From CAVSRC01 sp963743015 (lineage in GTDB: Bacteria > Pseudomonadota > Alphaproteobacteria > Rhizobiales > Kaistiaceae): 64,000 nt of DNA. Every line of letters begins with the position of its first letter. Position 1 is the stretch's first letter. The DNA is taken from assembly GCA_963743015.1 (NCBI GenBank), contig CAVUOD010000016.1:92367-156366 (forward strand), written 5' to 3'. Shown here in pieces: positions 53,362-64,000 of the stretch. The notes below the pieces were generated by a model. It worked only from the letters and a program-made list of their open reading frames with translations. It was not told the origin of the DNA and did no database searches. A program made the position numbers and the translations under genes.

Positions 53362-55236
53362 TCAGCGCAATACCTCCTGGCGGGCGGAAGGCTTGCCGTC
53401 TTCCGCCTCGCGGCCGGTGCGATAGGGCGCCAGATTGCCGTTCAGCGCCTCGCCGACGGCCCTGCCGAGTTCGCGGGCGGTATCGAGGCGGGCGAGGAAG
53501 ACATAGTTGGCGCCGGCCTCGTAGATCGCCTGGCAATCGGGAAAGGAGACCGCATTGGCGATGATGAGCGCCTGCGGATTGATGCGCCGCACGTTCTCGA
53601 CCAGCTTGCGGTTGTCGATGCCGCGCAAGAGGTCGTCCGGCACGGTCAGCACCACCACCTCGGCCTTGTCGACGCCGGCATGATGCAGCGTCTCGGGATT
53701 GGCGAGATCGCCGTATTTCACATGCGCGCCGACCTCGCGGATGCGGTCGTGCAGGGCGACGTTGAAATCGACCACCAGCGTCTTGTGGGCGAGGTCGGGA
53801 TCGTCGCGGGCGATGTCGTAGAGCAGCGACGAGGCAACGCGGTGGAAGCCGAGGATGGCGAGGCGGATCTCCTCGTCTTCATCGGCAGCCGCGTCCGGCG
53901 GGTCCTTGAAGCCGATGGCGCGCAGCGCCGGGGCGAGCAGCTCATGGATCTTGTAGGCGGAGCGGTAGAGCGGCGTGGTGGCGATCGCGGTCAGCACGAA
54001 GGCGAAGATGATGGCGCTCGACAGGTCCTTCGACAGATGGCCGAGATCGGTGCCGAGAAAGGCGATGACCAGGCTGAATTCGGAAATCTGGGCGATGCGC
54101 ACGGCGGTGACCTCGGCGTTGCGCTGGTCGAGGCCGTTGAAATAGAGCAGCGGAAACAGGATGAGCTGACGGGCGAGAATGGCGACGACGGCGATGGCGA
54201 CCGCCAGCAGCAGGACGCCCGGCCCGCTCGGCTGCGGGATGCCGAGACCGAGACCGACGAAGAACAGGGTGACGAAGAAGTCCTTCACCACGCCGACCTT
54301 GGTGACGATCTCGGTGGAATAGGGATGGCTGGCGATGGTGGCGCCGGCGATGAGCGCGCCCATGCCGGAACCGACGCTGAGATGAAACTGGACGCCGAAC
54401 AGTTTCTCGGTGAGCGGGTCGAAGCTGGCGCCGAGGAAGACGATGGCGAAGCACCAGCAGATGGCGCCGACCAGGATGATCTCCGGGACCTTGGCGATCC
54501 AGCGAAAGCCGATCGGGATGACGGTGCGGGCAACGACGATGGCGATGGCGGCGAGCAGGCCGATGCCGAGGAAGGAGGCAAGGATCGACAGGATGTGCGG
54601 CTCGTGCAGGCTGGGCTGCAGGATGATGACGACGATCGACCACAGATCCTCGATCACCAGCAGGCCGAGGGCGACGCGACCGGGCACGGTGTCGAGTTCG
54701 AAGGCTTCCTGGAACAGCTTGACCACGAGCAGGGTGGACGAGGCGGCAATGACGACGCCGATATAGAGAGCGCCGAGGCCTTGGCCGATGATGCTGCCGA
54801 AGCCGACCAGCAACAACAACTGGGCGACGAGAACGCCGAAGGCGGCAATGAGCGGATAGGACAACAGTCCGGTGAGCAGGATGGCGCGACCGCTGCCGAT
54901 GATCTTGCCGATGTCCATCTCCAGGCCGATGACGAAGAGGAGAAGGACGAAACCGAGCTGGGCGATGGTGTTGATGTTGTCAGGGTCGGTGACCAGACCA
55001 AGAGCCAGCGGACCGGCGACGACACCGGCGAGGATGTAGCCGGCAATCGCCGGCAGGTGCAGGCGGGCAAAGAGGATGGCAAGGACGCCGGACAGAAGCA
55101 GGCCGATGCCGATATCGTGAACCAGGGCCGGCATGGCGCCTTCCGAGGCGAAGGCCGGCGAACTCAAGGCAACGGCAAGAATGAGCCCGACCAGGCCCGA
55201 CAATACGCGCCGCGCAAGCGGCCCCGAACGGCTCAT
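53362..55236 (-). CDS. CPA2 monovalent cation:proton antiporter (KefB/YbaL type) with TrkA-N domain
   Basis: A transport protein of about 624 residues from ATG 55236. A signal-like hydrophobic start (LVGLILAVALSSPAFASEGA) leads into a 12-13-helix Na+/H+ exchanger domain (LHLPAIAGYILAGVVAGPLA, GFVLLLFVIGLEMDIGKIIG), then a cytoplasmic RCK/TrkA-N Rossmann domain (AILGFHRVASSLLYDIARD, LANPETLHHAGVDKAEVVVL). It probably exports K+ or Na+ under stress. It ends 60 bp from the convergent SDR gene. Confidence 0.87.
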   Translation of the reverse strand: MSRSGPLARRVLSGLVGLILAVALSSPAFASEGAMPALVHDIGIGLLLSGVLAILFARLHLPAIAGYILAGVVAGPLALGLVTDPDNINTIAQLGFVLLLFVIGLEMDIGKIIGSGRAILLTGLLSYPLIAAFGVLVAQLLLLVGFGSIIGQGLGALYIGVVIAASSTLLVVKLFQEAFELDTVPGRVALGLLVIEDLWSIVVIILQPSLHEPHILSILASFLGIGLLAAIAIVVARTVIPIGFRWIAKVPEIILVGAICWCFAIVFLGASFDPLTEKLFGVQFHLSVGSGMGALIAGATIASHPYSTEIVTKVGVVKDFFVTLFFVGLGLGIPQPSGPGVLLLAVAIAVVAILARQLILFPLLYFNGLDQRNAEVTAVRIAQISEFSLVIAFLGTDLGHLSKDLSSAIIFAFVLTAIATTPLYRSAYKIHELLAPALRAIGFKDPPDAAADEDEEIRLAILGFHRVASSLLYDIARDDPDLAHKTLVVDFNVALHDRIREVGAHVKYGDLANPETLHHAGVDKAEVVVLTVPDDLLRGIDNRKLVENVRRINPQALIIANAVSFPDCQAIYEAGANYVFLARLDTARELGRAVGEALNGNLAPYRTGREAEDGKPSARQEVLR

Positions 55237-55492
55237 CGGCAAGGGCGCCCCCTCGTTTGCGTCCTGAGAATTGACAGTCTGCGGTCGTCGCTTGCATGTA
55301 TGCACCGCGCAGGCAGCGCAACGTCTTACCTTGCTTCGGGAAAATCGCCACAGTCAAGCCGGCCTTTGCCGTATTGCCTAGGATAGCGGCAGTGCCGGCC
55401 GAATTGCCGGCCGCGCCGCCGCGGGGCCGTCTTGTTGTTATGGGAGCGTTGTTGGGCTATCAAGCCCCGGTGCGGCCCAGCACCGCACCGTG

Positions 55493-55569
<77 letters not shown>

Positions 55570-55686
55570 ATTTCTTCAACACGCTGAATAAGTTATTCGT
55601 ATCGCGTCTGTCTGTGGTGCGAGGCACTGCCTCGCGGTCACCACCCGGTCACCACGCAAGCGTGATTTCGGGCTGTTGGCGGGGCG

Positions 55687-55893
55687 TCAAGGTCGGCAGC
55701 TTGGTGACGTACTGCACCGGGCGAGCGATCCTGTAAGGGCTATGCCGAGCTGCATGAACTCGCGGATGCTTTCGCAAACATCGCTGTAATTCCACCCCAG
55801 GCGGTCTACCCAGCGCACAACTAGCGTGTCACCGGAGCGCAATATGTCGAAGAGCCGCCAGCGAGGCTCCCAGACCTCGCTAGCAAACGGCAA
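55687..55893 (-). pseudogene. Serine recombinase (resolvase) remnant
   Basis: Only the middle of a resolvase N-terminal domain is left: ILRSGDTLVVRWVDRLGWNY and SDVCESIREFMQLGIA match the family closely. There is no catalytic-serine start, and the frame degenerates after LGIA. It lies about 120 bp from tRNA-Arg, as expected for a decayed integrating element. Confidence 0.75.
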
Positions 55894-55903
55894 TTGATGC
55901 GGA

Positions 55904-56320
55904 CTACTTTTGCCCGCCGATCTTGTAGCTCAATCCGGCCATGAGCCATTGGGCCGTAAGCCCAATTGACGATGGTCCGCCCGGCTCATCGAAGCCCACC
56001 GACTGATATGAAACCGTTCCAAGGTTGGCATAATCGTATTCGGTCCACAGCGACCAGTTGTTCTGTAGGGCCAATTGGAGACCTGCACCCAATAGCCAGC
56101 CAGCGTGAATGGCGGACCCGTGCGACGCAAATCCATCGGAAGAGCTAACGTTCAATTCGTTCTCGGTTGTGACCAAACCTGCGGTCGCGTATGGTAGCCA
56201 CGACACCATCGCCAACCCCAACCGACCGGTGACAGCTTGGAAATTCTTGAGGGTATTGGTGTAACTGGTTGTCTCGGACCCGCTGTCCTCTGCGAGCGTC
56301 CCGCCTCCCGAAATCGACCA
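55904..56320 (-). pseudogene. Outer-membrane beta-barrel (Omp25/31-like) C-terminal fragment
   Basis: The C-terminal half of an opacity-type porin: GRLGLAMVSWLPYATAGLVT, SLWTEYDYANLGTVSYQSV and the closing strand MAGLSYKIG. The frame can be followed upstream to about 56320 with no start codon, where it runs into the diguanylate-cyclase-like fragment. The two were probably joined by a deletion. Confidence 0.72.
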
Positions 56321-57404
56321 GACGCGCCGCGACTTTTTTCAGAACCTTATCGCCGTCAACCCGTCCAATTGTCTCGTTGATCTCCGAGAAGTTCGTCAAC
56401 AGGAATTTGGAAAGCGCTACGGTTTGCTCAACCTCCCGCGTTTCCTTGATAACCCCGACAAGGTGCGCAACCAACGCGGTTCGGTTTGCAAGTTGCGTGA
56501 CGGGATCGTGGTGGGCCAAATAGGTCAGGCGCAGCTCGGTGCTTTTTTCCCTGGTCACATCGACGCCGACACCATCCCACGACACGTCGCCATTTGGCAG
56601 GCGTCGGGGCTGTGAGTAACTGCGAAACCAGCGTTCCTCGCCCTGTTCAGACTTCAAACGGAATTCCAGAGTGAGCCGCGAAAGATCCCGGGCAGAACGC
56701 TCCACACCCCGTCGGAACGCCTCGATGTCGTCAGGGTGCATGTGCTTCCATAGGTCATCCGAGGTGGTAACGGCTCCTTCGGGATGCCCAATCAGGCGCG
56801 AAAATGACGCGCTCAGGTAGGGATACTCGATCTCCCCATCAGGCTTGCGGAGGCGCCGAAACACGTAGCCTGGCATAGTGTCAACGATGACTGATAGGCG
56901 AGAAGCGGCTTCCAGCCTCTCCGCTTCAGCCCGTTTTCGGGCGCTGACGTCAACGAGGGCAGCCACGTGCCCAACGACAACTCCGTCGTCATTCAGGATC
57001 GGATTGATGGAGAGATCGTTCCAGAACTGCGTGCCGTCCTTCCGGTAATTCAATATCTCGCAGCGGATCGGGCGCGCCGCCGCAACGGCTTCTCGAATTG
57101 CGGTCACCACGCGAACGTCGGTCTCAGGCCCCTGCAGAAAACGGCAATTACGTCCTATGACTTCGTCTGGGCCATAGCCGGTAAGCTCTGAAAAAGCGGG
57201 GTTCACAAGCGCGATCGGATGATCTGGCTCGGACATGTCCGTGATGACGATGGCTGATGGAAATGAAAGAAAGGCCGCCTGAGCCTTTATACGGCCACGG
57301 CGCCAGTTGGCCGGAAAGCGAAAACGACCACTCCGAATTTCATCTTCCAGTACAACGATTGAGCCCTGTTTCGAGCCCTCGGTGCCCATGAGCGTTCCAG
57401 GCAA
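56300..57404 (-). pseudogene. Truncated LOV-PAS-GGDEF light sensor
   Basis: A blue-light-type LOV domain (GRNCRFLQGPETD, photoactive Cys at about residue 87; Asn/Gln partners RKDGTQFWNDLSINPI) followed by a second PAS domain (about 160-285) and the start of a GGDEF domain (YLAHHDPVTQLANRTALVAH, DGDKVLKKVAARLVD). Translation then becomes nonsense at about 56307, before any GGDEF active site, and enters the porin fragment out of frame. The product cannot be a diguanylate cyclase, though the LOV part could fold. Third-position base use is less GC-rich than in neighbouring genes. Confidence 0.75.
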
Positions 57405-58559
57405 ACGCCGTTGCTGTCGATCGCACGAGCGTCAAGAGTCTCTGCGCCGCCGTCTACAACTAAGAGCAATCTACACCCAATTCTGCAACGATGGGCTTAT
57501 TTCTCGTTTGCTGCGGGCAACGCCTCCCCATTGAACAACTTGACCGCAAGATTGCGCTGCGCCGCACGCCATTCCGGCAGAGCCGCCGCTGCCATTGCAA
57601 TCCCAAATAGGCCGCAGGGGCGCGTTCGTGATGGTGGAGAAGCGCAAGCCCGGCTATTGGATCGTCAAGTGTGGCGGGCGCGGCGAGACGACGTTCACGC
57701 TGACGCCGTAGATGGAGGAGTAGGACTGTCACCCGGGGTGCCGGCCAACCATTCCCGGCAGCACAAGTTCCCCGCCGGAGTCAGCTAGATCACCCCTGAA
57801 AGTCGACATAACTTGCAATCCGATCATGCCTGAGATTTGCCATCACCGCGTCTGACGAGGTCTCTTTTGGGTCATGAGCATCGACTAGACGACATAAAGA
57901 GCAGGTCTCCTCGCCTCCCGAAAGCCGACATACACGACATCAAGACGAACTTCGTTTGAGCGCCATAAGCGGACTCCCCGTAATTAATCGCACCGATCTT
58001 GCAGTTCTGCGGTTCGACACAGTCCAGGCGGGGTTGGCTGAAATCTGCCGCAGAGCCAAATGCACGGAGATGGCGAACCGGGTTTTGGACGCGCCGATGA
58101 AATCGCGTGACGGCAAGTTGGAGGCAATGTCTACCCGAGTGCGTACGTGTCGATGTCTCGAATGCCTGACATGCGCGCCCAGATCACGCGCGGCGCTCGT
58201 CCAGGATCTCCTTTACGAACCGTCGCTGCAACGGTCGCATAGGTTTCCGCCGTGCAGTGTATAGCGCCTACCGGCCACCAGCCGGCGGCTTTGAGGCGAA
58301 CCACTGGCAAGAACAAGCCCAAATATGAGGGTAACCAGCAGGTAGGCGATCCCAAGCACGAGCACTAGCGCGCGCCAAATGACTGGATTGGTCAGGAGCG
58401 GCACATCAGCGATCAGGTCAGCGCTGCGCGCGAGGGCATCACAGGGCTCTCTTGGGCGGCAGGCGGGCTCATCATGGCGTTTTACGCAGGATGGGTCGCG
58501 TCGTGACGCGCACCGCAAAAGGCAGGAGCGAACGCGTCATCGACACGACGGCCGCAGGG
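57405..58559. other. Gene-free stretch of the island
   Basis: No protein or RNA gene that I can support in these 1,155 bases. A short minus-strand frame (58213-58518) holds one hydrophobic segment, ALVLVLGIAYLLVTLIFGLV, and a plus-strand frame near 57632-57709 reads MVEKRKPGYWIVKCGGRG; both lack context and may be fragments of lost genes. Confidence 0.55.
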
Positions 58560-60057
58560 TCAGTTGCTGCCGGCCAGAAGGCGACTACGCCGATCGGGCC
58601 ATTCGACCACCCGTTCGGCAAAAGACTTGTCGCCGGCTGGACCGGTGGCGAGGCACTCTCGCGCCTTGGCCGCGTCCACGGGCACGGCGAAAGCGCCGCC
58701 TAGCGGGCCGATAAAGTGGCACATGCCACCCGCGTACCATTGTCCACCCGAGCATAGGCAGCTCCTGACGCCGTCCGGCATTTCCATACCCATCTGGTGG
58801 GCCAAGGATTCCGATCTTCTCGGGCGCGGTGAGCATCAGACTTGAGAGGTAGCGCGCGGCATTGTCGATTTGCTTCTGGTCGGGCTTCTTGACCCACCCG
58901 ATGATCTGCATCTGGTCGTAGAACCAGTCCTCATATTTGGCAGGGTCATCGGCATAATTGTCGAGCTTTCGCTTCAGCAGGTCGAAGGCGAGCTGTTCGA
59001 CATAGGCCTTGCCCTGCGCCGGCCAGGGATGATCTCCCTTCATGGCCATCAGCGATCGATAGATCTTCATGTATTCGTCCATGAAGCGCGAGGCGAACGC
59101 CGCCTCGTCCAGATCTTCACCCTCCTCCTCGAGCATCTTCTCCTTCTCGAATTGCTCGAGAGCGTCGTAGTATGCCTGCGCGCGCTGCAGAAGCGGGGCC
59201 TCCGCCGCGCGGCGCTGCTTTTCCTCGTCCCACGCGTTGTATTGCTGCAAGATGAAGATCTTCACTTCTCGGTCGGTCGGCGGTGGCTTGCCGGTGGCGC
59301 GGTTGTGGTTCGTCAGGATGCGCCGCGGTTCGGCGAGTTCAGCGGCCTCGAAGGTTCTCTGCTGGAGGATCAACGTGACATCACGGTTGTTGGGATTGGA
59401 TGCGTCGGGGTCATAACGCTGCAGATCGACGAACATCGCCCTGGTAGTTTCGTTGCCGACCCATCGGGCCATCGCCTTGTATCCCTCCTGGGCGAGCTTG
59501 TAGCCGGTGTAGGCGGCGGCAAAAGTCGGGTTGAACTGGATCATCGACTGGGTGAGCACGTCCATGACGAACGAGCTTTGCGGGTCGTCGCCGAGTCCGG
59601 TTGCGACACCGGCGAGTTTGTGCTGGAATTCGTGGAGGTCCTCCCCTTTCTTGAAACCGAGCGCCGACAGCTTGCTGGCAATTGCTTCGGCCTGCGGCCC
59701 CTTCAGGTTCTTGAACAGAACGGCACCAGCATCGGTGCCGTAGGTAGCTGCCCCCCGCTTGAGCATCAGCTTCAGCAGGTCGTAGGGCTCCGCGCTGCGC
59801 GAAGACGCTGCCTTCTTGGCGTAGTCGATATAGTCCCACGGAATCCCGCGGACACCGAAGAACTGCGTGGCATATTTGGTAAACTCGTAACCCGACGAAG
59901 CCAGCTTGCCCTCGTACTGCTTGAGAAACGGGGTCTTAACGCTGGTGTACTCGTTGAGGGCTTGCGAATAGGCGTCGTTCGATTGAGCCACTGTCGAAGT
60001 GACGGGTATGGGCATCGCGAGCAAGAAGAGTGCGACCAACGCGGGAGTCTTCGTCAT
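58560..60057 (-). CDS. Secreted helical protein of unknown function (one-base frameshift near 58802)
   Basis: Exported protein of 498 residues (reconstructed). The signal peptide MTKTPALVALFLLAMPIPVT starts at 60057 after GGAGAAGGAAG. The mature part is mostly helical and charged, with an acidic stretch (KEKMLEEEGEDLDEAAFA, about 312-329) and no enzyme motif I recognise. The frame is lost at CTTGGCCCAC (minus strand, about 58802); removing one base gives LAHQMGMEMPDGVRSCLCSG and a Cys-containing, glycine-rich end, stop at 58560. It follows the triple-repeat protein gene by 11 bp and is its likely partner. Confidence 0.68.
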
Positions 60058-60068
60058 CTTCCTTCTCC

Positions 60069-63000
60069 TCACTCTTTCCCGGCCAGGGCATCGGCGAAAG
60101 CATCGGGATCGAATGCGTCGTCATCGACGAGGATCATACGATCGATCTCGGACATGCCGGCCGGCGTGGCTAGGCCCGCCTTGATGCTCTTCAAGGTCAG
60201 CGCCGCGGCCTTGCCGTCGCCCGGCGCATGCGCTTCCACCACCGCGTAGAGGAAATAGCCCACGTCAATCGGCGCCGTCGCGCAAAGCCGCGGTCCGCCC
60301 GGCATCTCGATCGCCGTCCATCCTTCGCCAACATCGATCCAGACGCGACCGTCCCAGTGCGCGGCCATCCATTTCGGGTCGATCTCGCGCGACCAGTCGT
60401 GATAGGGCGAGAAGCGGATCCCCATCACCCAGACGTCGCGCTCGGCGATGTAGCTCAGCGTGTACCAGGCCTGGTGATCGCGCCACATGTCGGCCAGCTT
60501 GTGGCCTGACAGCGCCACGTTCAGGTTCTCCGGTGTCGCCGGGTCGAGTTGCAGTTCGATCCGCGATGGCGTGACGTGGACCCGTGCATCGAGCCTGACA
60601 ATCGGCTCCGCCGACAGCAGTCCCGTCTTGCCCCAGGAATTGCCCTCGGGCACAGCGACGACCAGTGCATCGTTCTCGTAGCGCGCGAAGCTGTCGAAAT
60701 TGCCGCCGGCAACGCCGATCGGTTCCCAGCGCGGGTCGGCGATGCCGGCGAAGATCGTCTCGAAAGGAAGCGGCGCAACGCCGGGCGCCGGTTCGGCCGC
60801 GCCAGCGCCCGAACCCAGGGTTCGATGCATCTGAATGCCGCGCAGGACGAAGCGGGTCGGGGCGTTCTGCTCCGCCACCGCGGAATAGGCATAGATGCGC
60901 AGCCCGGCACCGTCCTCGGCAACCGGGAAGGGCCGCGTCACCGGCGCCATGCCCTCGGCCAGCACCGTCACCTTGCCGGGCTGGATGGTGAAGCGCACTT
61001 CAGTTGGCGGGCGGGCGGCGACCTCCTGCCGATCGAAATCTCCTGCGTTGTGCGGGTTGAAATCCACCTGCCCGAAGGCGCCCGCGCCATCGCGCGAGCG
61101 GACCCAGGAGAAGCTGACATTGGGCGCGCCCGGTGCGTTGCCAGCGATGCCCCCATAGCCCGGATGCGCGAGAGCCAGAACGAAACCGTCGGTTCGCTCG
61201 GGGTCGATCTCGAAGACCACGTCCACCTTGGCGTCGTTGCGGAACGAATCCAGCCAGACCAGCGCATCGGCGCTGAGAATGCCGGCGTTGCCCCAGGCAT
61301 GTCCCTCAGGAACAGCGACCACGAGTTCGTGCCCATCGAGGCGGGCGTCGCGGTTGAAGTCGCCCCCGCCGGCGCTGTGTGGTGTCCATGTCGTGCCGAG
61401 CCGGCCATCGAACAGAACGACCTCCTTGCCGCTGGTCGGGATAGGGAACCGCGACGCGCGCGTTCGCCGGCGCCTCTTCGATCTCGATCCGCTTGAGCGC
61501 AAACCGCGCCGCCTTGTCGGCTTCTGGCGCGTGCGCGACGGCATGAACGTAGTACCCACCTGCCGCGATGCCGTCGGGGATGCGCGCCTCGAGCCAGGTG
61601 CCATCAGGCAGGATCACGGCGATTGCGCCCGACGGGTCGACGCGAAAACTCACCTCCTGAGGTGCTTCGGCGCCGGTCCGGATTTGCCGTACCACCGTCC
61701 TGCGCAAATGAAGCGTGGCCGTTCCGGCGGCGCCGTCCGCATTGCGGCTCCACGCAAAGCGCACGTCGTGCGCCGACCATTCGTCCGCCTCATCGCTCGC
61801 CGCGATCGACAGTGCGAAACTCATCGTTGCCGCGGGCGCAAGGACGAAGCGTAGGATCTTCGTGGTGCCGGCTTTGTTGAGCACGACAAGCGGCCTCGTC
61901 GAGCGAATGCCTGTCTTCCCCCAGGCGTTTCCATCGGGAACGTCGACGATGAGCATGCTGTCGGCGAACTTGGCAAAGGCGTCGAAATTGCCGCCGGCCA
62001 CCGAAACCGGTTGCCAGCGATCATCCAGCACGCCGCCGAAAAGGAGGTTCTCGGCTCGGCTCGGCGGCGGCCGGCGTGTGCCCGGCGGTTCCTGGGCTGA
62101 GCCGCCGGCGGAGCGGATACGGCTGGCGGCGGAGGAGGCGCACTCCGCCTCCTCTGCAGCCGACCTCTCCTCGACCTCCTGGAATTCAATGACGACGAGG
62201 CCCTTGTTGCCCGCCGCGTCGTTGGTGGCCCACGTTCTCGGGTTGGAATCGACCAGCTCATAGGTGCCCACAGGCAGGACGATGCCAGGCTCGACGTACC
62301 AGTAGGCGTTTCGCACGCCGCCCTGGCCGGGCTTGCCGATGGCCTGCCACGGACCAAAGACTTCCCCGGTCGCACTGCGGATAGAGATCGTTCCCGGCTT
62401 TTGGCCACGACCGTTGTTCCAGTGATAAGTCTGGATCGACTGGACGAATATGGGCTCCGGCGGCTTGATGATTACCGGCTTGGTGGGGCCGTTCCTGACC
62501 GCCCCCTTGTTGTCGATCGCCGCAATCTGAACGTCCCCGACCGGCACATAGACCGGCTCGTCCCTGCGGTTCGGGCGCTGCAGCCGGCGCCGAGGACGCT
62601 GCCGGGCTCTCTCCCGAGGCTTGCGCGAACCGCTTGCTCGCGCCGCCCTGCTTGTCGGCGTAGCGAAGGCGTTCGAGCAATTCGTCGAGCAGGATCGCCG
62701 CTTTGGCGAAATCCTTGTCGTCGAATTCGAGGTTCATCACGAATTGGTCGCCGTTTGTGCGCGGATCGAGGAAGGCGAGGCCGTAGACGCCTCTCTGCGG
62801 AAAATCCGACGTGATCAGCATCGCCCGCCGACCGGCCAGCGTGAACTCTTCGTGGGCCACGATGTCGGCGTAGCCGAGGAGCGGTTCGTCAGGAAGCCAC
62901 CAGAAGGCCAGCAGCGCGTAGACGCCGTCCGGGCTGGCGAGGTGCACTTCGTGTCCGGCTTGCCGGTAGGTGATTTCCCATCCGGCAGGCGCCTCGATCG

Positions 63001-63130
63001 AGACCTCGCCGAACTGATAGGTCTTCCATTCCTCGGCGCGCCCCTGCGACGAAAGCAGGGCCAGAACAAGTGCGAGGAAGGCCGTTTGAACGAGCTTGCA
63101 GGCTGCCAGACAATTCCCGTTCGCAGACAT
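60069..63130 (-). CDS. Large exported protein with three tandem ~200-residue domains (two one-base frameshifts near 62563 and 61445)
   Basis: Reconstructed as 1,019 residues. Signal peptide (VQTAFLALVLALLSSQGRA), a small domain (YQFGEVSIEAPAGWEITYRQ, about 36-160), a Pro/Ala linker, a domain with VQSIQTYHWNNGRGQKPGTI, then three repeats starting at about 62046, 61421 and 60758. Each opens W-x-P...GG(N/D)F, has L-x-V-x-VP(D/E)G(N/H)(A/S)WG(K/N)(T/A)G(I/L)-S and closes with L(K/R)xI. CAGGGACGAG should read CAGGACGAG (62562-62564) and TTCCCTATC should read TTCCTATC (61444-61446). The fold looks like a beta sandwich; I know no named family. Confidence 0.68.
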
Positions 63131-63145
63131 GAGCCGTTCCTCTTC

Positions 63146-63938
63146 TTATCCGGTGCATGCTGACGCGAACTCGACGCTCTTCTTGCGAAGTGACGGAAAT
63201 CACCCGGCGCATGTGCTTTTCGAAAGCTTCCTGGGGAATGGAGATCTCGGTGCCGTCGTCAAGAACGAGGGCGATGCCGGTCGTGTCGCGCGCCAGCAAC
63301 AATGCGCCGGCGGCTCCGAACTTGCCCGCGGCGATCAGCAGCGGCGTCAGCCAACGGACCCATTTGGGCAAGCCCCGCCGCATCGGCCGAACCTCGGCGA
63401 TCGAGGAGAAGGGAACGAAGCGGACGCCGCCAAGACGACTGATCCGCAGGCCCTCATCTTCGATGACAAGCCAGAATGAGGCGTATTGCGCGCTGAACCA
63501 GAAGATGGCGGCGGCGATGAGGGCCAGCGGCCAGACGAGCAGCGCCGATGGGTGAACCAGGACCCCGAAATCGTCCCACAGATAGGGTTCGCCCATCCTT
63601 GCCCAGAACGGCAGGGCAAAGAACACGCTGGTGAGCAGGAAGCCGACCGCGTCGGGTCCATACACCGCGGGAACCGGGTCGTAGGTCAGCGCCGACGCCG
63701 GGCGTGCCGCCCGCGGAATCGCAAGATAGACCGCGAGAGCGGCGATCAGGAATACCGACAACATCCACATACCGGCAACGGGCAAAACTGCCGACCCGAA
63801 GCACAGCAAGATGAGCGTCAGCACTCGCCTTGCAATCTCGCGCGAAAGCAGCGGAGTTGTCCCCACAGTCGTCGACGCGGCGATAATCCTCTTGATCCAG
63901 AATACACCAAAATCCCAGTGATAGCTTTGATGCGTCAA
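63146..63938 (-). CDS. Membrane protein with PH-like tail (probable one-base frameshift near 63195)
   Basis: A protein of 263 residues (reconstructed). Four hydrophobic segments (VLTLILLCFGSAVLPVAGMW, VFLIAALAVYLAI, GFLLTSVFFALPF, LLVWPLALIAAAIFWFSA) precede a cytoplasmic part EDEGLRISRLGGVRFVPFSS and LVLDDGTEISIPQEAFEKHM that resembles a bacterial PH domain. As it stands the frame would overlap the next gene by 240 bases; dropping one base in TTTCCGTC (63195-63196) ends it at 63146, 15 bases before the next start. This last correction is less certain than the others. Bases 63939-64000 hold nothing I recognise. Confidence 0.6.
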
Positions 63939-64000
63939 TCGATCGCATGGTTTCTGGCGGCCAATTTTTGAAACGCCGAGCGATCCGATGTTTCGGCTGC

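Noticed and set aside
53680..55386. A long Asp/Glu-rich plus-strand open frame opposite the antiporter gene
   Set aside because: Its acidic low complexity comes from hydrophobic codons on the other strand; the antiporter domains are clear.
57632..57709. Short frame MVEKRKPGYWIVKCGGRG... in the island
   Set aside because: It has no ribosome binding site, no recognised family, and lies amid debris.

Overview
The window looks like chromosomal DNA of a GC-rich alphaproteobacterium of the order Hyphomicrobiales (Rhizobiales). The best marker is the complete acpXL to lpxXL cluster for attaching a very-long-chain hydroxy fatty acid to lipid A (7331-12872). The Tad pilus genes, Cu-type nitrite reductase with NirV and pseudoazurin, an MmcB-type repair nuclease and a DUF1127 protein fit this. 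No species is claimed.

Layout. 216-3546: a small Tad/Flp pilus block (CpaB, CpaC, a small lipoprotein, and a convergent TadD-like TPR lipoprotein). 3833-6180: an SDR and a GMC oxidoreductase. 6177-12872 (minus strand): acpXL, fabZ-like, two fabF-like genes, an alcohol dehydrogenase, the LpxXL acyltransferase, mmcB and a methyltransferase. 13185-18709: an acyltransferase-type membrane protein, a LacI regulator with three operators in a divergent promoter, an SMP-30 lactonase, a RbsD/FucU mutarotase, an aldo/keto reductase and thioredoxin 2. 19195-21998: the EF-P module (efp, epmA, epmB). 21983-27902: periplasmic redox functions (diheme cytochromes, an SHP-type cytochrome, a cytochrome b561-diheme fusion, a thioredoxin-like protein with CcdA, a molybdopterin oxidoreductase with its cytochrome b, and a Met/Asp-repeat secreted protein). 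28183-32768: arsenate reductase, polysaccharide deacetylase, a ferritin-like/Fe-S/CDGSH fusion and a small-molecule kinase. 32782-36423: a nitrite-reduction regulon (pseudoazurin, nirV, nirK, Crp/Fnr regulator, DUF1858) with three matching TTTG-N7-CAACAA-type boxes. 36585-55236: housekeeping and transport genes (a 24-codon gene, DUF930, recF, LysE, DedA, gyrB, an AlkX/YcaQ-like glycosylase, an ABC exporter, MFS, RimK-like ligase with a GNAT, and a KefB-type antiporter). 55493-55569: tRNA-Arg(CCG), followed by gene debris (recombinase, outer-membrane protein and LOV-GGDEF fragments), then a three-gene secreted/membrane cluster that I cannot assign (58560-63938).

Main oddity. Ten genes across the window have their reading frame broken at one place (one gene at two). 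In nearly every case, deleting a single base restores a continuous, family-consistent protein; no one-base deletion was found. This looks like residual insertion error in the assembly rather than gene decay, so I give the reconstructed extents and state the break point.

How the parts fit. Nitrite reduction is the clearest functional unit: a cysteine-free Crp/Fnr regulator, divergent nirK-nirV, and pseudoazurin as the likely electron donor share one operator type. The acpXL cluster builds the long acyl chain on a dedicated carrier protein, with one ketosynthase having an intact catalytic triad and a partner that lacks it. The unassigned three-gene cluster at the right edge, whose central protein has three copies of a domain of about 200 residues, is the best candidate for an undescribed system.
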